64,000 nucleotides of DNA. It comes from Aureitalea marina (lineage in GTDB: Bacteria; Bacteroidota; Bacteroidia; Flavobacteriales; Flavobacteriaceae). Below are positions 56,319 through 64,000 of this stretch, piece by piece. Made by a program: the position numbers and the translations under genes. The notes under the pieces were generated by a model. It saw only the letters and a list, made by a program, of their open reading frames with translations, ran no database searches and was not told the origin of the DNA. The number at the start of each line of letters is the position of its first letter. The first letter of the stretch is position 1. The DNA is taken from the NCBI RefSeq assembly GCF_002943755.1, contig NZ_MQUB01000001.1:1848501-1912500 (forward strand), read 5' to 3'.

Positions 56319-57082
56319 TGATACGGGTAGAGAGTCTATACAAAAGTTTTGGCGAGGAGCCCGTGCTTAAGGGGATCACAACCACCTTCGAGCAAGGTAA
56401 GACCAATCTGATAATCGGGCAAAGCGGGAGTGGTAAAACCGTTTTCTTAAAATGCTTATTAGGTCTTTTTACCCCAGAGGAAGGCAGGATCTTCTTTAAG
56501 GAACAGGCCATAGACGAGATGAATATCGATCAGCAGCGCAAGTTGCGTGAAGATATGGGAATGGTCTTCCAAGGAAGTGCCTTGTTCGATTCCATGAATA
56601 TCGAGGAAAATGTGATGTTCCCCCTACGCATGTTTAGTGAAAAACCACGTGAGGAAATGCTGGAACGGGTAAATGAGGTTTTGGCCCGGGTCAACCTGGA
56701 AGGGGTAAACAGCAAATATCCTTCTGAGATATCTGGTGGGATGCAGAAACGGGTAGCTATTGCCAGAGCAATTGTTAACAATCCGAGCTTTTTATTCTGT
56801 GATGAACCCAATTCGGGTCTCGATCCACGGACAGCCATCTTGATAGACAATCTGATACAGGAGATCACTAAGGAATACAATATAACTACTGTTATCAACA
56901 CCCACGATATGAACTCGGTAATGGAGATAGGAGAAAATATCGTCTTCCTGGAAAAAGGAGTATTAGCCTGGCAAGGTAACAACCGGGAGATCTTCATGAC
57001 GGACAACAAGAATGTGACCAATTTTGTGTACTCCTCGGACCTTTTCAAGAAGATTAGGGAGATTCAGATCAAGGAAAAGTAA
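56318..57082 (+). CDS. mlaF: MlaF-type ABC transporter ATP-binding protein
   Basis: ATPase partner of MlaE. The 254-residue product has Walker A IIGQSGSGKTVFLKCLLG (32-49), Q-loop GMVFQGSALFDSM, signature ISGGMQKRVAIARAIV (about 136-151), Walker B FLFCDEPNSGLDP and switch His in VINTHDMNSV. The C-terminal extension DNKNVTNFVYSSDLFKKIR is typical of MlaF. It overlaps mlaE by 1 base and ends 2 bases from the convergent DUF389 gene. Confidence 0.93.
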   Translation: MIRVESLYKSFGEEPVLKGITTTFEQGKTNLIIGQSGSGKTVFLKCLLGLFTPEEGRIFFKEQAIDEMNIDQQRKLREDMGMVFQGSALFDSMNIEENVMFPLRMFSEKPREEMLERVNEVLARVNLEGVNSKYPSEISGGMQKRVAIARAIVNNPSFLFCDEPNSGLDPRTAILIDNLIQEITKEYNITTVINTHDMNSVMEIGENIVFLEKGVLAWQGNNREIFMTDNKNVTNFVYSSDLFKKIREIQIKEK

Positions 57083-57084
57083 AT

Positions 57085-58533
57085 TTAACGCAGGACCAGG
57101 GTATCGATCTTCAGCCTGGCTTTTAAGAACTCGTACAACCTGGCTTTGTCACTCTCCACATCTCGCCTGCGCGCATTGTCCTTCCAATAGGTATTGAAAT
57201 AATTGACAGTATCCACCTTCCCCCCTCGTTCTACCAGGGTAACCGAATAGGAGAACTCCTCGAGGTTGGGATAATTGATCTTCACCTCTTTATTGATCTC
57301 TTCGAATGGGATCAGGTCATCCTCAATTTTACTCAAAGCATTCACCTTTCTTTGCAGTGAGTCGATCAGGGAATTCTTATCACTGATTACCAATGAGTCT
57401 CGTGATCGAATGGCCTCCAGGTACTTGACTTCATTGTCTCTATCGTCAAAACGACCGGACTGATTGATAACCAATTCACAGTCACGCAAAGCACTATAGG
57501 TCTGCATCCTGTTTTCAAGCACTAAAACCGTGGATTCAGGAATTTGCTCTACTCCAAAGGACATTAGCTCTATGGTCGATACATCATCATATCGATACTG
57601 AAACGTGGCGTACTTCTTCATATATGAAGAGTTGGGAAGTGCGTCCAGCTCGGTTTCGATAAATCGTTTGGCGGCTGTCTCGAAGCTACTTTCTTTCAAT
57701 ACCCGATAAAAGGTCACGCCAGCAGGAACCATGACCAGCACGGCAAAGAATGACGCTATCCTAGAGGTATTTCTCCGTTTGCGTGAATTAGCATATTTGA
57801 TCAATGGGAAACGCAGGATTCGAAGGATCAACCAGGTTGCCAGTGCTATGAAAATACTGTTGATCAGGAATAGATACATGGCACCGGCGGCATACCTCCA
57901 ACCATCAGGATTACCCAATATTCCTTCTGCGAGGCCATAACCAACCGTACAAAGTGGTGGCATCAGGGCTGTGGCAATTGCCACTCCGAAGATCACCGAG
58001 GCGATGGTCCCTTTCTTGGTCCTTGCAATGATCAGGGCCGCACCACCAAAAAATGCGATCAATACATCACGTATGTCCGGTCGTGTACGGGCTAATAATT
58101 CCGAGGACTCTTCCCTCAGTGGGAACAACCAAAAGAACAACAAGGCTGTGATCACACTAAGCGCAACCATTACCCCGAAATTCTTAAGGGCCTTACGCAG
58201 GGTGTCAATATCGTTTGTGGCCACTGAAAGTCCTAAGCCCAAAATCGGACCCATCAGTGGAGAAATAAGCATGGCCCCTATAACTACTGCCGTAGAGTTG
58301 GCATTCAATCCTATGGAGGCGATGAAGATAGAACAAACAAGGATCCAGGCGGTGGCACCTCGGTAAGGAATATCGGCCTTTATGGCCTCGATAGTTGCAG
58401 GACGATCTACTTCCTGACGTATATCGAGCAACTTGGACAAAAAGCCAGAGATGCTCCTATACAAGCCCTTGGCATCTTGTTCTACTGCTTTACGCTGGTC
58501 CTCTATGTGCTTATTGACATCTTCGTTTTCCAT
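57085..58533 (-). CDS. DUF389 (TIGR00341-type) membrane protein
   Basis: A 482-residue inner-membrane protein. The DUF389 core covers about 55-260 with SIFIASIGLNANSTAVVIGA, MLISPLMGPILGLGLSVATN and ALMPPLCTVGYGLA, in about six helices. After a further helix near 270-290 comes a C-terminal soluble part of about 190 residues with a coiled-coil-like stretch (SLVISDKNSLIDSLQRKVNA). Function unknown; it is a widespread, conserved family. It is the last gene of the SDR-SprT-manC run, 3 bases after manC. Confidence 0.88.
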   Translation of the reverse strand: MENEDVNKHIEDQRKAVEQDAKGLYRSISGFLSKLLDIRQEVDRPATIEAIKADIPYRGATAWILVCSIFIASIGLNANSTAVVIGAMLISPLMGPILGLGLSVATNDIDTLRKALKNFGVMVALSVITALLFFWLFPLREESSELLARTRPDIRDVLIAFFGGAALIIARTKKGTIASVIFGVAIATALMPPLCTVGYGLAEGILGNPDGWRYAAGAMYLFLINSIFIALATWLILRILRFPLIKYANSRKRRNTSRIASFFAVLVMVPAGVTFYRVLKESSFETAAKRFIETELDALPNSSYMKKYATFQYRYDDVSTIELMSFGVEQIPESTVLVLENRMQTYSALRDCELVINQSGRFDDRDNEVKYLEAIRSRDSLVISDKNSLIDSLQRKVNALSKIEDDLIPFEEINKEVKINYPNLEEFSYSVTLVERGGKVDTVNYFNTYWKDNARRRDVESDKARLYEFLKARLKIDTLVLR

Positions 58534-58536
58534 ACA

Positions 58537-59616
58537 TCAGGTATACTGATCTCCAAAATTTGAATTGACTTTTTGGAGCAATTCCTTGATCTCTTGTTGC
58601 TTCTGTTTAGGAAAGATAAGTAAAACATCGTCCTTATCCACTATGATATAGTCATCCAGGCCATCTACCACAACCAATTTCTCTTTGGATGTGTAGATCA
58701 TATTGGAGTTGGCATTGTCCAAAAGTGGTTTAGCCCGAACTACTGCATTCTCGGATGGATCATCAACCATTTTCTCAAAGAGCGCACCCCATGTTCCCAG
58801 ATCATTCCAATCAAAGCTGGCATTTTTGACCCGCACATTGGCGGCTTTCTCCATGATTCCGTAGTCTATTGAGATGTTCTCCGCCTTTGGATAAGTGGAA
58901 TTGATGAACTCCATTTCACCATCCGTGTGATATGAATCATCTCCCTCCGAAAATAATGCGTACATCTTCGGGAGAAACTCCTTAAAAGCTTTCAGTATGC
59001 TCCGGGCACTCCAGATGAAGATACCTGCATTCCACAAGAAATTTCCTGATTCCAAAAACTGTTTGGCGGTGTCGTAGTCAGGTTTTTCACAAAACCGCAA
59101 GACGGAAGGAATATCCTTTGTGTCAGTTTTGTCTTTTTCAATATATCCATAACCCGTGTTGGGGAAGTCAGGAACAATTCCCAAGGTAACCAACACATCT
59201 TCTTGGGCACAAAGATCAAAGCAGGCCAAAACATCATCTTTAAAGGCCAACTCATCCTCTATCCAGTGATCGCTTGGGGCAACCAGCATCAAGGCATCCG
59301 GATTCTCCTTGTAAATACGCATAGCAGACCACAGTATACAGGGTGCTGTATTCCGCATAGCCGGTTCCGGAACCACCTGGTTCTTATCAATTTCAGGTAA
59401 TTGCTCACAAACTAACTCTGTATAGCTAGCATTGGTCAGCACGTTGATCTGAGAGGCAGGAACAAATTGGTTTAGCCTACTAAAGGTTTTTTGCAGCAGG
59501 GATTGCCCCGTTCCCAGCATGTCGTGGAACTGCTTAGGAAATGAAGAAGTGCTGACCGGCCAAAAACGCGAGCCAATACCTCCCGCCATGATGACGGCAT
59601 AATAATTATTGTTCAT
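58537..59616 (-). CDS. manC: Mannose-1-phosphate guanylyltransferase
   Basis: Makes GDP-mannose from GTP and mannose-1-phosphate for surface glycans. The 359-residue product has the nucleotidyltransferase signature IMAGGIGSRFWPVSTSSFPK (9-28), LMLVAPSDHWI, FCEKPDYDTAKQFLESGNFL, WNAGIFIWSA and FDWNDLGTWGALFE. It lacks the C-terminal phosphomannose-isomerase domain of bifunctional enzymes. It is 4 bases after the SprT-like gene and 3 before the DUF389 gene. Confidence 0.94.
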   Translation of the reverse strand: MNNNYYAVIMAGGIGSRFWPVSTSSFPKQFHDMLGTGQSLLQKTFSRLNQFVPASQINVLTNASYTELVCEQLPEIDKNQVVPEPAMRNTAPCILWSAMRIYKENPDALMLVAPSDHWIEDELAFKDDVLACFDLCAQEDVLVTLGIVPDFPNTGYGYIEKDKTDTKDIPSVLRFCEKPDYDTAKQFLESGNFLWNAGIFIWSARSILKAFKEFLPKMYALFSEGDDSYHTDGEMEFINSTYPKAENISIDYGIMEKAANVRVKNASFDWNDLGTWGALFEKMVDDPSENAVVRAKPLLDNANSNMIYTSKEKLVVVDGLDDYIIVDKDDVLLIFPKQKQQEIKELLQKVNSNFGDQYT

Positions 59617-59620
59617 GAAA

Positions 59621-60217
59621 CTATTGGATTAAATTGACTTCGGCCATGGGATTGAACAGGTAAAGCCTTCCCGTTTTCACTTCAACGCATTCGAAGCGCT
59701 TAACCCGTTTTGCTCCCCGTCGAAATACCCGTCCGTTGTACAACTTGAAGTAACCACCCATGGGCACCTCAAAGATATAGTATTTGTCGTTGGGCGGATC
59801 GTACTGTTTAAGTGATAAGGCGAGTGCAGGATCAGAATCGCTGCTGGCCCGGGGATTCTTAAAATGTCGAGCTAATTGTGGCAATACTTCAGAAGGAAAA
59901 ACTTGTGGCCTGATAAAAGGCAGCATCATTTGCTGAAAGGTATGCTTCCATTCCCTGCCGTGTGGTTTAATTTGCCGCCCGTATTTCTTGTACGCCACTA
60001 AATGCGCCAATTCGTGGATCAAGGTCATCAAAAAACGATAGGGATTCAGGTTAGCATTGACCGTTATCTGGTGAGTTCCGTCTGGTCGCAGTCGATAATC
60101 CCCATGACGCGTTACCCGCTCATTGACGATCTTTAAATGCACCTCATGAATTTTGATCAGTTCCAGGCAGGCCGAAACCGATTCAGAGGGCAGGTATTTT
60201 TCCAGAGTGTTGTCCAT
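59621..60217 (-). CDS. SprT-like zinc metalloprotease-domain protein
   Basis: A 198-residue protein with the SprT-like domain. The zinc site is TLIHELAHLVAYKKYG (His68, Glu69, His72) and the third ligand is probably His86 in IKPHGREWKHTFQQM. The C-terminal part (VFRRGAKRVKRFECVEVKTG) has only one Cys, so the zinc ribbon of E. coli SprT-type proteins is incomplete. Spartan relatives act on DNA-protein crosslinks; whether this one does is unknown. It is 2 bases after the SDR gene. Confidence 0.88.
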   Translation of the reverse strand: MDNTLEKYLPSESVSACLELIKIHEVHLKIVNERVTRHGDYRLRPDGTHQITVNANLNPYRFLMTLIHELAHLVAYKKYGRQIKPHGREWKHTFQQMMLPFIRPQVFPSEVLPQLARHFKNPRASSDSDPALALSLKQYDPPNDKYYIFEVPMGGYFKLYNGRVFRRGAKRVKRFECVEVKTGRLYLFNPMAEVNLIQ

Positions 60218-60219
60218 CC

Positions 60220-60903
60220 TTAGGGTGTGGTACTGGATACCGGTAATATCTTCCCATTGTAGTATCGATTGCCATTGAGGGCAAAATCCAGAACAAAGCT
60301 CGCCATTTCCTTAGCCGAGATTGGTGCTTTGTAACCTGGAAAGGCCTCTTCCAACATTTCGGTCTGTACAGCACCTAAAGCTAGGCCATTGAATGAAGGG
60401 CCGGAATCTTTGTATTCCTCTGCAAGTACCTCGATCAATGTATTAAGAGCTCCCTTACTGCTGGAATAAGCTGTAAGACCCGGGAACTTGGCACTTCCCT
60501 GAACTCCTCCCATACTACTGATCCCAACTACGTGCCCTTTCTTACCCATAAAAGGAAGGAGTTGTTGAGTAAGATGCATCACGCCGAAAACATTGACCTG
60601 ATAACACTGCAGAATCTCTTCTGCCTTTAGTTGAGAGAATGGTTTGTTTACCAGATTTCCTGAATTATGGATCAGTATATCTACCCTACCCCAATGTTCA
60701 CCTATATAGTCCGCAACTTTGATAAGGTCGCCTTTTTGAGTGATATCGCAAGGTAGACAGTGACAGTTGGTAAGCCCCAATCCTGAAACCGGAACGGCAT
60801 CCCTGGACAGCGCAATTACCTGGTGTTCCGTATCGGCTAACAGACCGACCATCTGGTAGCCAATACCCCTGCTGGTCCCTGTGATTATAATATTCTTTCC
60901 CAT
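60220..60903 (-). CDS. Short-chain dehydrogenase/reductase
   Basis: A classical NAD(P)-dependent SDR of 227 residues. The dinucleotide motif is ITGTSRGIGYQMVGLL (TGxxxGxG at 8-15), the NNAG-like block is LIHNSGNLVNKPFS, and the catalytic Ser-Tyr-Lys is Ser129/130, Tyr146 and Lys150 (LTAYSSSKGALN). The substrate cannot be told. It is the first gene of a tight four-gene run (SDR, SprT-like, manC, DUF389; gaps 2-4 bases). A TATCTTTA -7-like box ends 4 bases before its ATG. Confidence 0.9.
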   Translation of the reverse strand: MGKNIIITGTSRGIGYQMVGLLADTEHQVIALSRDAVPVSGLGLTNCHCLPCDITQKGDLIKVADYIGEHWGRVDILIHNSGNLVNKPFSQLKAEEILQCYQVNVFGVMHLTQQLLPFMGKKGHVVGISSMGGVQGSAKFPGLTAYSSSKGALNTLIEVLAEEYKDSGPSFNGLALGAVQTEMLEEAFPGYKAPISAKEMASFVLDFALNGNRYYNGKILPVSSTTP

Positions 60904-60918
60904 AATCTAAAGATAAAG

Positions 60919-60949
60919 AAAACCCGTTATCGACTTCTGGGATAACGGG
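60919..60949 (-). terminator. Intrinsic terminator after pdhC
   Basis: Minus strand: CCCGTTATC (60941-60949) pairs with GATAACGGG (60923-60931), a 9-bp perfect stem with a 9-base loop, then TTTTCTTT. It lies 28 bases past the pdhC stop and separates the pdh genes from the SDR-led run. Confidence 0.85.
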
Positions 60950-60977
60950 CTTCTATTATTTTGCACATTGTGTCAGA

Positions 60978-62582
60978 TCAGGCGAACATAGTCACCGGAT
61001 TCTCCACATAATTTCTCAATGTCTGAAGGAAGGCAGCACCCGTCGCGCCATCAACCGTTCGGTGATCACAGGCCAAAGTAACTGTCATGGTGTTTCCAAC
61101 GGCGATCTGACCATTCTTAACCACCGGTTTTTGAACGATGGCACCTACCGACAGTATTGCCGAATTCGGTTGATTGATGATGGAGGTAAACTCCCTGATC
61201 CCAAACATGCCCAGATTGGACACCGTAAAGGTGCTTCCCTGCATTTCGTCCGGGGTCAATTTCTTGTTCCTCGCTTTACCCGCCATTTCCTTGACCTGGG
61301 CACCAATTTGAGAGAAGGTCATTTGATCTGCAAATTTCAATACAGGAACTAATAAACCATCTTCGACCGCAACTGCCACTCCGATATGGATGTGTTTGGC
61401 AATACGGGTTACTCCATCTGCCCAGCTAGAATTGACCTGAGGATGTTTTCTCAGTGCCATGGCACAGGCCTTTACCACCATATCATTAAACGAGATCTTG
61501 ACATCAGGATCCGAATTAATGGCCGTTCTTGAGGCTATGGCGTGATCCATATCAAACTCCACGGTCAGATAATAGTGTGGTGCCGTGAATTTGGACTCTC
61601 CAAGACGACGCGCTATGGTCTTTCTCATCTGAGAATTGGTAACCTCCTCAAACTGCTCTTCGCCTACAGGCATGTAAGCAGCAGGACCAGCAGCAGCTGG
61701 TTGGTAATTTTCAATATCCCGCTTGATGATCCTTCCATTCTCTCCAGATCCCTGGACTCGGCTTAGATCTATTCCTTTCTCGGCTGCCAGTTTCCGGGCT
61801 AGTGGCGAAACAAATAGTCTACCGCTTGTGGCTGCAACTGGAACTGCTGCAGGTGGTGCTGGCGTTGGTTTAGGTGCCGGAGCTGGAGCCGATGGTGCCG
61901 GAGCTGGAGCAGCAGCTTTTTCAACTACAGGTGCAGTCTCTTTCTTCGCTGCAACCGGAGCCGCACTAATTCCGGAAACATCTGTTCCGGCAGGTCCAAC
62001 GATGGCAAGCAGCGCATCTACTTTGGCCGTTTGGCCCTCAGGAATCCCAATTTTCAAAAGGGTCCCGGAATAAAATGATTCAAACTCCATGGTGGCCTTG
62101 TCGGTCTCGATCTCGGCCAGGATATCTCCTTCCTCAATGGAATCTCCTTCTTTTTTTAACCAGCTGGCTACCGTGCCCTCTTCCATAGTGTCACTAAGTC
62201 TGGGCATAGTGATGATCTCTACTCCTTCAGGTAATTCAGTAGTAGTTGTTGCCTCCTCTGCAACCGGAGCCACTTTTTCCTCAGTCTCTTCCTCAGCAGC
62301 AGCAACTGGTGCATCTCCACTTAACAAGGCACTGATATCTTCTCCTTCCTCACCAATAATGGCCAGTAAGGCATCTACGTTGGCGGTTTCTCCCTCGGCT
62401 ATACCGATATGCAGGAGAGTGCCTTCGTAAAAGGACTCAAACTCCATGGTGGCTTTGTCGGTCTCGATCTCGGCCAGGATATCCCCTTCAGCTACCTGAT
62501 CTCCGACCTTTTTCAGCCAGGAGGCTACAGTTCCTTCTTCCATGGTGTCGCTTAAGCGCGGCATGGTGATAATTTCCGCCAT
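60978..62582 (-). CDS. pdhC: Pyruvate dehydrogenase E2 (dihydrolipoamide acetyltransferase)
   Basis: E2 core of the pyruvate dehydrogenase complex. The 534-residue product has two lipoyl domains (about 1-80 with Lys43, and 121-198 with Lys162, both in EIETDKATMEFESF), an Ala/Pro linker (APAPAPSAPAPAPKPTPAPP), the E1/E3-binding domain (257-292; FVSPLARKLAAEKGIDLSRV) and the catalytic domain with DHRTVDG at 506-512. The two lipoyl domains share nearly identical DNA. It is 2 bases after pdhA. No E1-beta gene lies in the window. Confidence 0.96.
   Translation of the reverse strand: MAEIITMPRLSDTMEEGTVASWLKKVGDQVAEGDILAEIETDKATMEFESFYEGTLLHIGIAEGETANVDALLAIIGEEGEDISALLSGDAPVAAAEEETEEKVAPVAEEATTTTELPEGVEIITMPRLSDTMEEGTVASWLKKEGDSIEEGDILAEIETDKATMEFESFYSGTLLKIGIPEGQTAKVDALLAIVGPAGTDVSGISAAPVAAKKETAPVVEKAAAPAPAPSAPAPAPKPTPAPPAAVPVAATSGRLFVSPLARKLAAEKGIDLSRVQGSGENGRIIKRDIENYQPAAAGPAAYMPVGEEQFEEVTNSQMRKTIARRLGESKFTAPHYYLTVEFDMDHAIASRTAINSDPDVKISFNDMVVKACAMALRKHPQVNSSWADGVTRIAKHIHIGVAVAVEDGLLVPVLKFADQMTFSQIGAQVKEMAGKARNKKLTPDEMQGSTFTVSNLGMFGIREFTSIINQPNSAILSVGAIVQKPVVKNGQIAVGNTMTVTLACDHRTVDGATGAAFLQTLRNYVENPVTMFA
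62081..62132. repeat. Lipoyl-domain direct repeat, copy 1
   Basis: A 52-base segment inside the second lipoyl domain of pdhC, equal to 62438-62489 except for two synonymous-type changes. It covers the lipoylated lysine region. Such identity suggests recent duplication or gene conversion between the two domains. Confidence 0.8.
62438..62489. repeat. Lipoyl-domain direct repeat, copy 2
   Basis: The matching 52-base segment inside the first lipoyl domain of pdhC, 50 of 52 bases identical to 62081-62132 by eye, in the same orientation and 357 bases (119 codons) apart. Confidence 0.8.
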
Positions 62583-62584
62583 AG

Positions 62585-63583
62585 CTATAGTTTATGTGGT
62601 AAGAATGGATAGTCTTCTTGTTCGTAGACAGCTTCGTACATGACGTTGAGTTCCGGGTATGGAGAATCTTCCGCAAACTGCTCGCACTCTTTAACCAACT
62701 CCTTTACCCGATCGTTGATCGCCCCGATCTCGTCCTCGGTGGCGTATTTCTTTTTGTAGATGATATCCAATACGTAATCGATGGGGTCTTCATCCTTCAT
62801 TCTCTCAACCTCTTCCTTTGTTCGGTAATGCTGGGCATCACTCATGGAGTGACCCCTATACCTGTAGGTTCTGATCTCCAGGAAGGTTGGACCACCGCCT
62901 TTACGGGCGCGGCTGATCGCCTCGTCCAATTCCTTGGCAACTACTTCCGGTTTCATTCCGTCTACCGGACGACAAGGCATATCGTAACCCAATCCAAGTT
63001 TCCAGATCTCACTATGGTTGGCTGTTCGCTCTACAGATGTCCCCATGGCATATCCGTTGTTCTCTACACAGAATACTACCGGAAGATTCCAAAGCATCGC
63101 CAAGTTAAAGGTCTCATGCAATGATCCTTGCCTGGTCGCCCCATCCCCCATAAAGGTCAAGGTCACCGCATCCCTGCCGAAGTACTTATCGGCGAATGCC
63201 AAACCAGCACCCAAAGGAATTTGTCCTCCAACTATACCGTGACCACCATAAAATCCGTGTTCCTTGGAGAAGATGTGCATAGAGCCTCCAAGTCCCTGAG
63301 ATGTTCCTGTTCCCTTTCCGTACAGTTCCGCCATCACTTTTCTTGGGTCAACCCCCATTCCGATTGGTTGAGGGTGATTTCGGTAGGCAGTGATCATCTT
63401 GTCCTTGGAAAGATCCATGGCGTGCAAGGCTCCCGCCAAAACAGCTTCTTGTCCGTTATAGAGGTGCAGAAATCCCCGTACTTTTTGCTTGATATAAACC
63501 TGGGCCAGCTTGTCCTCAAACTTCCTCCAGAACAACATATCCTCGTACCACTTGAGATAGGTCTGCTTGGTTATTTTCTTCAT
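62585..63583 (-). CDS. pdhA: Pyruvate dehydrogenase E1 component, alpha subunit
   Basis: TPP-dependent alpha subunit that decarboxylates pyruvate with the beta subunit. The 332-residue product has the TPP motif GDGATRQGSLHETFN running to CVENN (146-176), the substrate-side block FYGGHGIVGGQIPLGAGLAF, and the loop TYRYRGHSMSDAQHYR where phosphorylation occurs in mitochondrial homologues. It is 2 bases before pdhC and 96 bases after cdd. Confidence 0.96.
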   Translation of the reverse strand: MKKITKQTYLKWYEDMLFWRKFEDKLAQVYIKQKVRGFLHLYNGQEAVLAGALHAMDLSKDKMITAYRNHPQPIGMGVDPRKVMAELYGKGTGTSQGLGGSMHIFSKEHGFYGGHGIVGGQIPLGAGLAFADKYFGRDAVTLTFMGDGATRQGSLHETFNLAMLWNLPVVFCVENNGYAMGTSVERTANHSEIWKLGLGYDMPCRPVDGMKPEVVAKELDEAISRARKGGGPTFLEIRTYRYRGHSMSDAQHYRTKEEVERMKDEDPIDYVLDIIYKKKYATEDEIGAINDRVKELVKECEQFAEDSPYPELNVMYEAVYEQEDYPFLPHKL

Positions 63584-63621
63584 CTAGTTGACTATATCCC
63601 CGTTGGGGTTTTTCAGAAAAA

Positions 63622-63629
63622 CAAAAATA
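63622..63629 (-). promoter_or_regulatory. TANNTTTG -7 box before pdhA
   Basis: Plus-strand CAAAAATA reads TATTTTTG on the minus strand, an exact -7 box about 38 bases before the pdhA ATG. A TTTG lies 28 bases further upstream, more than the usual spacing. The short leader contains a CCCC / GGGG hairpin at 63597-63608. Confidence 0.35.
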
Positions 63630-63679
63630 CTATTTTCTCACCTTCTAAAAAACCACTCAAATTAAAATGTGCGAAAACG

Positions 63680-64000
63680 TTAGAGGTAAGAATCATCGAA
63701 GGTAAATGGCAAGAGATCAGCGACTGAGGAGGCCTTGTAGATCGGCCCCTCCCCTCCCTTAAAGTAGATGGGTATTGCGCAATTCTGTCTCAGTTCATAC
63801 TGAGCGATTGCCTGCCTGCAAACACCGCAGGGTGCTACTGGTTCCGGATTGTCCTTGGACCTGGCTCCACCCACTACCACCAGCGTCTTTATGAGTGGAT
63901 CGGAATAACGGGAAGCGGCTTGATGAATAGTGGTTCTCTCTGCGCACAATCCCACTGGAAAGGAAGCATTCTCCTGATTGTTCCCACTCACGATCTGTCC
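63680..64000 (-). CDS. cdd: Cytidine deaminase (partial, N-terminus beyond the window)
   Basis: Zinc-dependent deaminase of cytidine and deoxycytidine in pyrimidine salvage. The visible 106 codons begin inside the family block GQIVSGNNQENASFPVGLCA at the window edge. The catalytic CAERT and the zinc site PCGVCRQAIAQY are present, and the chain ends FDDSYL. About 50 N-terminal residues should lie outside. In flavobacteria cdd often stands between porV and pdhA, so type IX secretion genes may follow beyond the window. Confidence 0.95.
   Translation of the reverse strand, partial: GQIVSGNNQENASFPVGLCAERTTIHQAASRYSDPLIKTLVVVGGARSKDNPEPVAPCGVCRQAIAQYELRQNCAIPIYFKGGEGPIYKASSVADLLPFTFDDSYL

Noticed and set aside
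1-64000. tRNA genes, CRISPR arrays, insertion sequences, prophage or integrase genes
   Set aside because: All gaps between genes are 185 bases or shorter and none holds a cloverleaf, a spacer-repeat pattern or terminal inverted repeats. No transposase, integrase or phage-like protein is present.

Overview
The window is an ordinary chromosomal segment of a member of the Bacteroidota, most likely family Flavobacteriaceae. The evidence is the unbroken str/S10/spc/alpha ribosomal cluster without tuf, map or adk, promoters of the TTTG / TANNTTTG type, no Shine-Dalgarno-like spacing, a SusC/SusD pair, and a cdd-pdhA-pdhC end. I see no tRNA, rRNA, CRISPR array, insertion sequence, prophage or attachment site. 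Coding density is very high: no stretch above 300 bases lacks a gene, and the longest gap is 185 bases (17265-17449).

Layout. 1-144: start of a secreted protein, cut by the window edge. 183-17264 (minus): one co-directional run of 32 genes from rpsL to rplQ, with a consensus promoter before rpsL and an intrinsic terminator after rplQ. Two internal gaps carry RNA structure: an attenuator-like terminator between rpsJ and rplC, and a nested hairpin just before rpsD. 17450-25202 (plus): a BamA/TamA-like outer-membrane protein, then a SusC / SusD / lipoprotein triad closed by a UUCG-loop terminator. 25278-28862: a lipoprotein, rlmB, a rhomboid protease (minus) and rarA. 28850-37655 (minus): radC, a degraded polysaccharide-deacetylase relative, a YjjG-like HAD phosphatase, then four envelope genes ending in a frameshifted FG-GAP/ASPIC-UnbV lipoprotein. 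37783-43466: DUF1569 and PaiB-like genes (plus), then mpl, a TPR protein, a DUF4136 lipoprotein, obg and adk (minus). 43558-48093 (plus): purK (frameshifted), purE, an M3 peptidase, an ECF sigma factor and a tiny zinc-motif putative anti-sigma protein. 48083-48898 (minus): a UbiA-like membrane protein. 49029-57082 (plus): gcvP, a ketoacyl-synthase III / methyltransferase / glycosyltransferase trio, alkaline phosphatase and mlaE-mlaF. 57085-64000 (minus): a DUF389 protein, manC, a SprT-like protein and an SDR in one tight operon, then pdhC, pdhA and a partial cdd.

Functionally this is translation and transcription machinery, envelope biogenesis (Mpl, MlaEF, Omp85, Sus) and central metabolism (PDH, GcvP, PurEK, Adk). 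I find no obvious new defence or mobile system. The most interesting undescribed elements are regulatory: the rpsJ-rplC attenuator and the rpsD leader. After these come the sigma / mini-anti-sigma pair, the KAS III-methyltransferase-GT2 trio and the four-gene envelope module. Two genes (the VCBS lipoprotein and purK) are each broken by one missing G in a run of G, which looks like a shared sequencing artefact.
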